Source: Symsagittifera roscoffensis
Taxonomy: Eukaryota > Xenacoelomorpha > Acoela > Convolutidae
Assembly: GCF_963678635.1 (NCBI RefSeq)
Contig: NC_087063.1
Span: forward strand, 21,024,701-21,088,700
Reading direction: 5' to 3'
Length of the DNA stretch: 64,000 nucleotides
A model generated the notes under the pieces. The model was given only the letters and a program-made list of their open reading frames with translations, did not search any database and was not told the origin of the DNA. Shown here piece by piece: positions 9,113 through 18,442 of this stretch. The translations under genes were made by a program, and so were the position numbers. How positions within the stretch are numbered: the stretch's first letter is position 1; the number at the start of each line of letters is the position of its first letter.

Positions 9113-12100
9113 ATGAGGCGGAGTAGGGTACCGGTGCTCGAAAAAAGGTCAAGTGGATCAAACACGAAGTATAATTCATCGCTGCGCGGAACGACATCAA
9201 CGGGCCCAAAGATAACGAAGACGAATTTTTCAGTTAACATGGTCAGCACAAGGAGTACAGCGGAGAACAGGGCGAAAGAGGGCACGGAAGGGGAGCGAGT
9301 AGAACCCACCATCGAGATTGATCTAGAGACACCAGATCAAAGTGTGGATGAAACAAGGAAGATGGCGACAGAGTCAACTCCAATGCCCAATGCAGGGGAA
9401 CCGAACCAGAAACCCATAGAGTTCTCACCGATAGATGACGCGGAAGATGCAATAGGCAACACCGAAGAAACGGTGAAAGAAGACTCTCAAGTAAAGAGGA
9501 CATCTTTTACGGAAAAATTGGGAATAATGTTCGGAATAAAAACGAAAGAAAACGTGACTGAAGAACCGAAAGCAGAAAGAGCACGAACATTTGGTACAGT
9601 GAGCACGAAAACGACAGAAACCGGCCAGAATGAGGAACAAGCTAAAGCAGAGGCTAAGGCCGAAGAGAAACTCACGGCTGACCATGAAGAGACTACCATT
9701 GAGCTGGGCGACTTGTTGGCGAAATTAAATCAGATCGACAAAAGACTTAAGAACAGTGAAGAAGACAGAGAGGTGATAAAAAAGGAGATAAGATACAACA
9801 AGCACGAGTATCTAGACAGTTATTTTAACCTGGCTAAGGCAACAGAGGAGAGACTCAAGGAGATGTCAGACAAGGTAGAAGCCACCAATGAAGAACGAGA
9901 AAAGAACATCAAAACAGACATGCAACAGTTGAAGAACCGATATGATGATGTCAACAGCCAATTAGGGAGCCTGGAAAGGAGAATGGACACAATGAGCAAG
10001 AGTCAAGCCGAGAGTTCGTGTGCAATACAGGCGAAGTTGGATGCAATCTTGAGAGGTTCTACTCCACAAGAAAGACCGGCAGCGGATCGTACGCAAAGCA
10101 CCAGAGTTGACTTTGTAGAACCACAAAGGAACAAACGGCAATCGACACCGTTGCCCTTAACCAGGGATGCGATAAGCATAGCACCAACAACTGCAAAAAC
10201 AATAATGAAGAATGGAACGTCGAATACAACGGCTGCTCCGGGAGATTCAACAGCTAACAGCAACACAGGACCAGATGCTATGACATGGGCCAGCACTTGG
10301 GAGATGATGAACAGGACTCTAGAGGCCTTCGCCACGAGGAACACTGACTCGAGCGACAGGAGAGAGGGAAAATCAAGAAAGACATTCAAGAAGCCAAAAG
10401 AATTCAAGGACGACTCCGATGGATGCATTGACACTTGGGTGGAAGTGATGAGATTACATCTAGAGCAAGACAACTTGAGTGACGAAAGGCAAGCATGTAC
10501 AGCCATACTGAGCAACTTGGAAGGAACGGCATTAAAATGCGTGGTCGCAAAGAAGGAGGAAGAACGCGACACCGCGGACAAGATCTTCGAGATATTGCTG
10601 AATCGATTCGGGTCAGGCATGAAGGGTCACCAAGCGATGATGCGATTTGAAAAGAGAAGGCAGAGGGACGACGAGTCAATAGATCGGTTCCTAGATGACC
10701 TCGAGAGCTTGAGAAGGAGGAGTGACCCAGAGGAGTCGACAAATAGACGGAACTTTAGCATTGCCTCGAAGTTCATCGATGGGGTGAAAAGTGATGACTT
10801 AAGGACAATGTTAGCAACATACTACACATTGTCGAAGGACAGCGCACCCACCCCAGAAGAAATGAGACAGAAATCAAGAGAATACATGCTGATGAAACCT
10901 AAGAAGTACTCATATTCCGAAAACAGGAACACGCAAGGGGGAAGCCAACCCCAGAGGTCATCATGGTACAAACCTAGAGATGATATGGACAAGCGTAGAT
11001 CATGCGCGAACTGCGGGTCAGCGGATCATCATGTGGCTGACTGCACAACGTACAAACAAGGCATGAAGAGCCTAGGTTATGCACCGGATGAGGAGGATAT
11101 GAGCCAGATGGAGGAACACGAGTACTATAATGGCTTGATCATCAAGATAGGCGCCAGATGCTTCTTCTGTAATCAGGAGGGGCACTTCAGAATGGATTGT
11201 CCCTTGTTCTGGGAAGCGGTCAAGGACCAGAATCACCCCAAACATAAGTTGGCATTAGCGGCGGTGCAGAATCAGCGGAACAGGCAAAACGAGTTTGAAT
11301 CTAGGAACTTGGGGGCACCAAACACCGAATTGCCGACGAAGACAGTGAAAGCTGTTACACATGTTAGCGGTGCGTTAGAGTCCGCGGCCGGAAGCTCTCT
11401 AGAGATAAATTATGAGAAAGCGGCGACGGAAGCAATTGCCAAAGTGAAACAAGATCTGGCTGCGAAAGAAATAGAGCAACGACTAAAGTTGGAGATCGAA
11501 AGACAGAATTTTAACGAAGCATTAACCGGATCGAACTCAATACCAGAGGCTAGAACGGGCTCAATGAAGACCGGGAATTGTAACACCGTTAAAATGGTGA
11601 CAGGTAAACCTTTTGGGATATCGAAAATCGGAGCAAGAATAATGTCGATAATCACAGTGGGCGGACACGAGGTAACCAGAAACTTGAGCGAGCCGAGCGA
11701 CCAGACGATAATGCACATTGACGTGTATGCAGACTACTTGAGTGGAATAAGTCCACAAACGACTTCTAGAGCGCTCAGGGCACTACTCACGAGAGGGGGC
11801 AGCAAATCGGTACGTGTTGATAATAGGTACACTGAAGCTTATGGTCCACACGAGGTCATGCTGAATATAGATGGAATCAACATCTACACAAAGACGATGA
11901 TAACATGCGACGAAGACCTAATTGGACAAATCTATGTAGGGAAAGAAGAATTGAAAGTAAGATCGATTGGACACTGCGCTATGCTCGAAGAAGATGCAAT
12001 GCACATCGGGACGGAAGCAGACGTGACAGGGCACGTGCTAGACATAAATGGCAAAAAGACTCAGTTACGTGGATTACTCGACACGGGAGCAGTCTTGAGC

Positions 12101-15100
12101 GTCATACCAATCGAAACATGGGAAAAAATGGGCTTTGACAAAGGTGACTTGATAGACTCTAGAATACGGCTGTCAGCTGCAAACAAAGGGGCCCTTCGGG
12201 TGTTGGGCAGGACGCCGATAATAGCTCTCAATTTGGGGGAACGTAACCTGTGGATGAGCTTCATCGTGGTAGAAAACCTAGATGAATCTGACCAATTCAT
12301 CTTGGGCAGAGACTTCATCAGGAACTTCGACGTAACGATTGATCTAAATAATGCAATGTTCAGGATACGGAACCCGGATAGGAGGTACGCAATCAAACCG
12401 GTAAATTTAATAATGGCAAATGAAAACAAAGCACCGGTATTCTTGAGTAGGAGAGTGAGGTTAAAAGCTAATGAAGCGGCAATCGTAAGCTTGAGGATGA
12501 AAAATTATAATGAACTAAGTGACAACAAGCAAGTGTGTATAGTTCCAAATCCTAATAGTCAAAGCGCTGCTGTTTTAGGAAGATCATTTTCGATAACGAA
12601 GAGCGGCCTCTGCGTCAGTGTCTTGTTGAATACCCTTGATATACCGATCACGATACAGAGAGGGAGGAAGCTGGGATATGCTTTACCGGTTAAAACTCGA
12701 TATGAAACAATTGAAAACTCAAAACAAAATGAAGTTGTTGATTGTCCCAACCACAGGGACAAAATTTGTATCTTGAGACGATTGCAGAGAATAAAAGATT
12801 CTTCAGGTCTTATCAAATCACTTAAGTCAGAAACGGACGATGGGCTTTCGAGCTGTTCGAACTTTCCAGAGAGACCCACACTAGATGAAATGCAAATTGA
12901 TAAACCGGTTCTGCCGGAGATTGAACATTTAAGGGGCAAACTGAAAGATGAACAGCTCGAAGCTATCAAGGACGTACTAGAGCGAAACGAGGAGGTCTTT
13001 TCAAGGCATAAGGCGGATATCGGGTGTTGTAATTTTGTTGAACATGAAATTGAACTTGAGGAAAACGCGGTACCACACAGGGAGGGGGCGAGGCGCATGA
13101 CCCCACACAAATCGGACGCGTGTAGAAAAGAAATCGAAACGTTACTAGAGTATGACATGATAGAACCATCCAAGTCACCGTGGGCGTGTGGAGTAGTGAT
13201 GGCAAAAAAGAAAGGCGACCAGTTAAGGTTTTGTTGTGACTTTCGATACCTGAACTCCGTCACGGTGAAGGATGCCTATCCCATACCTAGAATTGATGAG
13301 AGCCTCTCGAAGTTAGGTGATGCAAAATTTTTTACGACTCTTGATTTAGGCTCGGCTTTTTGGCAGGTACCATTAAGGAAGCAAGACAGGGACAAGACAG
13401 GGTTCGCCTGCGAGTTGGGTCTGTTTCAATGGAAACGGATGCCGTTTGGACTCTGCAATGCAACAGCCACGTTTCAGCGGCTGATGGCACACGCGTTGAT
13501 AGGCGTGACGAAGAAGTACGGCAACCTGGTAATGTGCTACGTGGACGACGTGGTAATAGCGACGCCGACACTAGAAGACCACATCGAGAGGCTTGACGAG
13601 GTGTTCGCGTGCATGAAGAGATCGGGGCTGAAGTGTAAACCATCAAAGTGCGAGATACTCAAGGACTCGATTAAATACTTGGGAAGGATGGTAGATAAGC
13701 ACGGCATTAGACCTGATCCAGACGCCGTGGAAGCAGTCCTAACCTGGAAATCACCGAAGACGGAGCACCAGCTGATGAGCTTCCTGGGTTTCGCCAACTA
13801 TTATAGAGAATTCATCAAGGGCTATGCGGACAAGGTATACCCGATGCAACAACTAATGAGACATAAGGGCAAGAAGTTCACGTGGAACAACGCGGCAGAA
13901 GAGTCATTCCAGAGAATAAAGAAAGAGCTATGTGAGGCACCAGTACTGGGTATGCCGACAGAGAAGGGGATGTACGTGCTAGACACGGACGCGTCAGTAG
14001 TCGCCATTTCTGGGATTCTCCATCAAGAACAAGAATGGAATGGGAAGACAGTCTTGAGACCAATAGCATACGGGAGCAAGGTCCTAAGTGACACAGAAAT
14101 GAAGTACGGAGCACCGAAAGCAGAGATGTTCGCGGTGGTCACCTTTGTCGAAAAATACAGAGCATACCTAGGCAGTGAGCCCTTCAAGCTGCGAGTCGAC
14201 AACCGAGCACTAAGCTGGCTGAAAACGTACTCAATGGACCAGAGCTATATTGGGAGGTGGATAGTTCGCTTGGATGGATACAACATGATAATTGAGCACA
14301 GAACACGAGATAAACATCAAAATGCTGACAGCTTGAGTAAGAAGACGGAGTTCTACGAGAGGCAAGAACAAAGAGAGGCGGACACACCTGAGATCAAAGA
14401 CGGCTTCTCCTTTATGGACAAAGAAACGTACGACAGTCTTCCACTCACGAGATGGCTGGACAAATCAGGCAAACCGATAGAAGATCATCCCGAATTGCCG
14501 AAAGAGCCTCTTGAAAAGACCATCTTGAAGAAAAATAGAGGGATTCCGATAGGAATAATGCTCAAGTCCAAGATCGTGAGGGAGACACTCAAGGCAAAAG
14601 GTTATGATCTCACCCAGGTAGAGGAGGGAACGGTCCGAATAGATGAAGACTTAATGAGGTTGCTTGAGAAACTATCAGATGACAAGCCCGTGATCCAAGG
14701 GAAAGGTCAGGAGGCACCGGAACTAACCATACTTCGGAGAGAAGAAACAGTGAACAATACTGACGTCTCAAAAGGAAGCATCACTGATAGCAAGGAAGTT
14801 GTGCGATCACTAGTTGAAAAAATCCCCGACAAAATTCTGGAGCAGACAAAAGTCAGGGATAAGAAAGTAACATTCAGAGAAGAAGTTGAACACCTGGGAC
14901 TAGATCAAGAGTCCGGGGAGTGGTCCAGATTCATGGAAGAAGACGAAACCGGAGAAGGGAAATTGTCCGGGGAGCGTGAAGAATGGGATGAAGACTCGGA
15001 TGAGAGCAGCGAAGACCAAGACAGTCTATGCATGATACTGGCGGAAGAGAAGATAAGACAGCACGACAGGGAATTACAGACGGATCCATCTTCAGGGACG

Positions 15101-17920
15101 TACAATCTGGAAACACAAGAGGTACGAGGTGGTGAAGAGCTCGAGAAAATAGCAGTTTCAAGAAAACCACTAAGGGAACTATCGTGCAACTCAAACGTCA
15201 GAACGAATCTGGTACCAGAAGACGACATGAAAATCGTGAAAAGGATGATATGTGTGAAGCTGAGTGATGACACCCACAACCCTGGTGAAATGAATGGACA
15301 GATCATGGCGCTAAAGGAGCACGTTAAGGCGAGATACAGGCTGTCTGACCTAATAAGGGCCCAGAAGAATGACAAAATGACAAGTAACCTCTCCAAATGG
15401 ATCCATTCGGGAGTCAAGGAGAAGGGGGAACTTGAGGAAGACAGCTACAAGATCTTGAGCCAGTTCTACAAGGAAAAGAGAGATTTACTTTATCACACAG
15501 CTGAAGGGGTGGTAGCGTGCAAGAGAAGAGATGAGGAAAAAATATTACACAAACACAACCTCATCATACTACCACAATTGTACCAAACGGAGGTGCTTTT
15601 CAGATCACACGACCAGATGGGCCACCAGGGGATAGATAAAGTACAACAAAGGATACTTCACAGGTTTGATTGGCCGGGAATGAGAAAAGCTTGCGAGAGA
15701 TGGGTGAATGCCTGCCTAGCATGCCTTCAAGTAAAAGACCCAAGGAAGATGAAGTTTCCCCTCAAGTCTGTCGAGAGTTCGGAATTCAATGAAGTGGTGC
15801 AGATAGACCATCAGAAAATCTGCATGACGGAGTCGGGTTATAACCAAATACTAGTTATAATAGATCACTTCACCAAGTTGGCGGAAGCGGTTCCGTGCCA
15901 GACAGCCTCGGCAGAGGAGACATGTGATCACCTGATAACGCATTGGATATCGCGATATGGTTGTCCAATGACTTTCCAGTCAGACAACGGCAAGGCTTTT
16001 GTGGGGGACTTGACAAAAGAATTGATGAAGAGATCACACATTGCTCAAGCGCACTCGACGACCTATCATCCACAGACCAATGGGTTGGTAGAGAGACAGA
16101 ACAGGACACTGGTCAACATGCTCAGGGTGTACTGCTCGAGATACATGACGGACTGGGACAAATACCTGCCACAGGTAGTAGGAGCCTATAATAGTACTCA
16201 GCACTCAACGACGGGTATCAGTCCTTTCATGATGTTGACAGGCAGGGAAAGGGCAATGCCTATAACATTCTTTTACCCGGAGTACGAGGGGAAGAGGACG
16301 TCACCTCAAGCATACGTGAAGGAAGCGATCAAAAGACAACAAGAGCTAAACGAGCTATGTCGGAGAAACACGGCGCAAGCGCAAATGAGGCAACGCAAGA
16401 AATATGACGAAAAGATACTAAGAGCAAAGCCATACGAAGTGGGCCAATACGTGTGGGTCTTCCAAAATGTCATACCGCCCAAGGGAACAAAGAAACTACT
16501 CAAGAAATGGAGAGGACCGTTCATGATTACGGAAGTACATCAACAAGGACGGTTCTATCGCTTGAGTACAGGGCGAGCAGCACATTACGAAAATCTGAAG
16601 CCTCATGTCCCGTCCCCGGAGGACTGGTGCCTACCAAGAGACATGGAAGGTCTTGAGTACCTGGTGGTGGAACCAGCGTGCGAAGTGAATGAGAAAGGCA
16701 CTAGAGAGAAAAATGATGGTAATGAGAACTTGAGTTTGGACGACAACGAAAAGATAGAAGTGGAGTCGGATGCAGGTTCATTTGTAGAAGAAGACTGGAA
16801 CGACCCAGAGCAAAACGAGGTACCGAAGTGGATGGAGCCGGATCGACCAACACCACCGGAAACCAGGACTGGCAATCGTAAACGCACAGGCATGAGGTAC
16901 AATAGGTACGGGGATGACTTCTTGATCGATAAGATACAGCCAGACAAGTTGGGCGATGAACTACTAAGCGCAGGCGAACTGGAAGCCGGAGAGGAATGGC
17001 AGGTCATTGACGATGGTGGACATTATCCGCAGGATGATTACTCGACGCCAGAATTGGAGACGGATCTCGAGCAGAGTGAAATAGAAAGGAGGGAGAACAC
17101 GAACTTGAGGATTCTAGAGTGGATGCGTGATGTCAAGGACGAGAGCCACGAAGGACAAAGCATTCAGCAAGTCGATATATCAGCAGCAAATTACATGAGG
17201 ACAGAGGACCCTCTTTTCGGATGGACAGCAACAGACAGGCCACTGGACATCCCTAAGGACAATTCAGACCCGACTACATCGACGGGGACGTCGATAAATA
17301 TTTTTGTCCGGGGAGTGGGGGTAGGACTTACCCACACCGAAAATTTGATGATAAAGAAGCTCAAGGAAGTGAGGGAAACAAGCGGATTGGAACTGGAGGA
17401 AGAAGAACCAGAGCCTACCATAGGAAGGAATTTCAAAACGAAATTCGAAATACCCAATGAATACTCAGAGAACATCATGATAACAGATAGCGACTTCATC
17501 CTGTCAAACAGGACCAGCGCGATCTGCATCACGGCGGATATGAGTTTCAAATCAAGATTGGAGGCTGACTTCAAAAGAGAGTACCAGAACGTAGAGTTTC
17601 TGTTCAGACAGAGGCCAGGACTGGGAGGCATAGCAGCGCTTCCACCGTCAGTGGCACAAGTCCCGGGCAAATACCTCTGCTTCCTAGTAACGAGAGTCAA
17701 CGACAGAAACACAATTGATCCCGAACACGTGATATTGGCACTGACAAGACTACGTGACTTCATGATTGAAAGAGGAATAGTGGAGGTCTCGATGCCGGTG
17801 TACGACCCAAACAGGGGCAAACTGAGCTCGAGGGAATTGTACGCTATCCTACATGTGGTCTTTGCAGAAACAGAGATAATGGTGCATCTTCACAAGAAGT
17901 ACTACTTGAGCATCGCCTGA
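9113..17920 (+). CDS. Gag-Pol polyprotein (2935 aa) of the giant Ty3/gypsy element, with a macro-domain-like C-terminus
   Basis: This is the structural and replication polyprotein of the retrotransposon, in one frame without a Gag-Pol frameshift. Visible parts: coiled coil about 193-312; gag core about 436-575; CCHC knuckles 631-644 (CANCGSADHHVADC) and 683-696 (CFFCNQEGHFRMDC); protease with DTGA at 990-993; RT with motif A Asp1411 (LDLGSAFWQV) and YVDD at 1476-1479; RNase H with Asp1626, Glu1671 and Asp1696; integrase with H2166, H2171, C2201, C2204, then D2232, D2291 and E2327 (exactly DX35E) and WRGPF at 2466-2470. Every catalytic residue is present. The RNase H-integrase linker is long and acidic (about 1750-2150). 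After the integrase another 440 residues follow, ending in a region (about 2800-2930) resembling an OARD1-type macro domain. The start is the first ATG after a strong acceptor; an alternative Met lies at codon 43. Confidence 0.95.
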   Translation: MRRSRVPVLEKRSSGSNTKYNSSLRGTTSTGPKITKTNFSVNMVSTRSTAENRAKEGTEGERVEPTIEIDLETPDQSVDETRKMATESTPMPNAGEPNQKPIEFSPIDDAEDAIGNTEETVKEDSQVKRTSFTEKLGIMFGIKTKENVTEEPKAERARTFGTVSTKTTETGQNEEQAKAEAKAEEKLTADHEETTIELGDLLAKLNQIDKRLKNSEEDREVIKKEIRYNKHEYLDSYFNLAKATEERLKEMSDKVEATNEEREKNIKTDMQQLKNRYDDVNSQLGSLERRMDTMSKSQAESSCAIQAKLDAILRGSTPQERPAADRTQSTRVDFVEPQRNKRQSTPLPLTRDAISIAPTTAKTIMKNGTSNTTAAPGDSTANSNTGPDAMTWASTWEMMNRTLEAFATRNTDSSDRREGKSRKTFKKPKEFKDDSDGCIDTWVEVMRLHLEQDNLSDERQACTAILSNLEGTALKCVVAKKEEERDTADKIFEILLNRFGSGMKGHQAMMRFEKRRQRDDESIDRFLDDLESLRRRSDPEESTNRRNFSIASKFIDGVKSDDLRTMLATYYTLSKDSAPTPEEMRQKSREYMLMKPKKYSYSENRNTQGGSQPQRSSWYKPRDDMDKRRSCANCGSADHHVADCTTYKQGMKSLGYAPDEEDMSQMEEHEYYNGLIIKIGARCFFCNQEGHFRMDCPLFWEAVKDQNHPKHKLALAAVQNQRNRQNEFESRNLGAPNTELPTKTVKAVTHVSGALESAAGSSLEINYEKAATEAIAKVKQDLAAKEIEQRLKLEIERQNFNEALTGSNSIPEARTGSMKTGNCNTVKMVTGKPFGISKIGARIMSIITVGGHEVTRNLSEPSDQTIMHIDVYADYLSGISPQTTSRALRALLTRGGSKSVRVDNRYTEAYGPHEVMLNIDGINIYTKTMITCDEDLIGQIYVGKEELKVRSIGHCAMLEEDAMHIGTEADVTGHVLDINGKKTQLRGLLDTGAVLSVIPIETWEKMGFDKGDLIDSRIRLSAANKGALRVLGRTPIIALNLGERNLWMSFIVVENLDESDQFILGRDFIRNFDVTIDLNNAMFRIRNPDRRYAIKPVNLIMANENKAPVFLSRRVRLKANEAAIVSLRMKNYNELSDNKQVCIVPNPNSQSAAVLGRSFSITKSGLCVSVLLNTLDIPITIQRGRKLGYALPVKTRYETIENSKQNEVVDCPNHRDKICILRRLQRIKDSSGLIKSLKSETDDGLSSCSNFPERPTLDEMQIDKPVLPEIEHLRGKLKDEQLEAIKDVLERNEEVFSRHKADIGCCNFVEHEIELEENAVPHREGARRMTPHKSDACRKEIETLLEYDMIEPSKSPWACGVVMAKKKGDQLRFCCDFRYLNSVTVKDAYPIPRIDESLSKLGDAKFFTTLDLGSAFWQVPLRKQDRDKTGFACELGLFQWKRMPFGLCNATATFQRLMAHALIGVTKKYGNLVMCYVDDVVIATPTLEDHIERLDEVFACMKRSGLKCKPSKCEILKDSIKYLGRMVDKHGIRPDPDAVEAVLTWKSPKTEHQLMSFLGFANYYREFIKGYADKVYPMQQLMRHKGKKFTWNNAAEESFQRIKKELCEAPVLGMPTEKGMYVLDTDASVVAISGILHQEQEWNGKTVLRPIAYGSKVLSDTEMKYGAPKAEMFAVVTFVEKYRAYLGSEPFKLRVDNRALSWLKTYSMDQSYIGRWIVRLDGYNMIIEHRTRDKHQNADSLSKKTEFYERQEQREADTPEIKDGFSFMDKETYDSLPLTRWLDKSGKPIEDHPELPKEPLEKTILKKNRGIPIGIMLKSKIVRETLKAKGYDLTQVEEGTVRIDEDLMRLLEKLSDDKPVIQGKGQEAPELTILRREETVNNTDVSKGSITDSKEVVRSLVEKIPDKILEQTKVRDKKVTFREEVEHLGLDQESGEWSRFMEEDETGEGKLSGEREEWDEDSDESSEDQDSLCMILAEEKIRQHDRELQTDPSSGTYNLETQEVRGGEELEKIAVSRKPLRELSCNSNVRTNLVPEDDMKIVKRMICVKLSDDTHNPGEMNGQIMALKEHVKARYRLSDLIRAQKNDKMTSNLSKWIHSGVKEKGELEEDSYKILSQFYKEKRDLLYHTAEGVVACKRRDEEKILHKHNLIILPQLYQTEVLFRSHDQMGHQGIDKVQQRILHRFDWPGMRKACERWVNACLACLQVKDPRKMKFPLKSVESSEFNEVVQIDHQKICMTESGYNQILVIIDHFTKLAEAVPCQTASAEETCDHLITHWISRYGCPMTFQSDNGKAFVGDLTKELMKRSHIAQAHSTTYHPQTNGLVERQNRTLVNMLRVYCSRYMTDWDKYLPQVVGAYNSTQHSTTGISPFMMLTGRERAMPITFFYPEYEGKRTSPQAYVKEAIKRQQELNELCRRNTAQAQMRQRKKYDEKILRAKPYEVGQYVWVFQNVIPPKGTKKLLKKWRGPFMITEVHQQGRFYRLSTGRAAHYENLKPHVPSPEDWCLPRDMEGLEYLVVEPACEVNEKGTREKNDGNENLSLDDNEKIEVESDAGSFVEEDWNDPEQNEVPKWMEPDRPTPPETRTGNRKRTGMRYNRYGDDFLIDKIQPDKLGDELLSAGELEAGEEWQVIDDGGHYPQDDYSTPELETDLEQSEIERRENTNLRILEWMRDVKDESHEGQSIQQVDISAANYMRTEDPLFGWTATDRPLDIPKDNSDPTTSTGTSINIFVRGVGVGLTHTENLMIKKLKEVRETSGLELEEEEPEPTIGRNFKTKFEIPNEYSENIMITDSDFILSNRTSAICITADMSFKSRLEADFKREYQNVEFLFRQRPGLGGIAALPPSVAQVPGKYLCFLVTRVNDRNTIDPEHVILALTRLRDFMIERGIVEVSMPVYDPNRGKLSSRELYAILHVVFAETEIMVHLHKKYYLSIA
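17522..17917 (+). other. Macro-domain-like module at the Gag-Pol C-terminus (residues about 2804-2935)
   Basis: Segments in order: ICITADMSFKSRLEADFKRE, GGIAALP, GKYLCFLVTRVNDRNTIDPE, LTRLRDFMIERGIVEVSMPV, then a LYAILHVVFAETEI helix and strand. These follow, position by position, the pattern of OARD1/Poa1-type macro domains: a chi-SaDxxm-aGiA start, a GGVAvL strand, a ryIyyLvTK strand, a helix with xLrxhc...Gv, then a SMPriGcGLD strand-loop. The key ligands are changed: the GAGIA loop reads KSRLE, the TK lysine is Arg, and the GCGLD loop reads YDPNRGKL. The fold may be kept while ADP-ribose hydrolysis is probably lost. The assignment is from memory of the family pattern and needs a profile search. 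Confidence 0.6.
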
Positions 17921-18195
17921 GTCGGGTACATGGAAGTACCAGGTCGGGTGTGAGGGAGGAGTCTTGAGTCAGGTACTGGGGTGCGGCGCAGGTAAAGGGA
18001 TCTTAAGATGTGATTGGCATGACAATTGAATTTTAAAAGAAAGAATTGATGGTGCTAAAACATAAAATGAATCTGCATGTTCTTAAGGGAGATCCAATCA
18101 AATTGTTTTAAGTGATATGTGAATGATAAGATTTTAATCATATGGGTAGAAGGGGGGTCTCTAGGTTAGGAACGTGACATACTAAGTTTTAATGA

Positions 18196-18210
18196 GCTTT
18201 ATGTTTTCAG
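18196..18210 (+). promoter_or_regulatory. Candidate splice acceptor for the ORF2 subgenomic RNA
   Basis: ctttatgttttcag followed by atcaag is a good acceptor, preceded by a branch-point-like ttttaatga. The next ATG downstream is the ORF2 start 232 nt later. With the LTR donor it would give a spliced mRNA in the way retroviral env messages are made. Confidence 0.4.
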
Positions 18211-18340
18211 ATCAAGTTTGAAAACAAAGTTGAATATCCAACTACACTCAAGCGAGAAACAGAAAAAGAGAATCTTGATTGAACACGCGACAATCCGGAT
18301 CTACAGCAAGTGCTTGCAAGAGAAGATTTCTAGAGATTTC

Positions 18341-18406
18341 TTGAATTGGGTAATACTTGAGTTGGTAAGGTAATTCTTGAGTTGGTAAGGTAATTCTTGA
18401 GCTGGT
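18341..18406 (+). repeat. Short 20-bp tandem repeat just before ORF2
   Basis: ttgagttggtaaggtaattc is repeated perfectly at 18357-18376 and 18377-18396, with partial units on each side (ttgaattgggtaatac, ttgagctggttgac). Each full unit also contains TTG|GTAAGG, a donor-like string. Confidence 0.8.
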
Positions 18407-18442
18407 TGACATCTATCTACACACATCCCGAAGTTATAAAGA

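Larger units (their letters stand above)
17921..18442 (+). other. Spacer between the two ORFs, with candidate acceptor and 20-bp repeats
   Basis: This 522-bp segment has many ATGs in its first 290 bp but none between the candidate acceptor ending at 18210 and the ORF2 start. It carries no recognisable gene. Confidence 0.7.
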
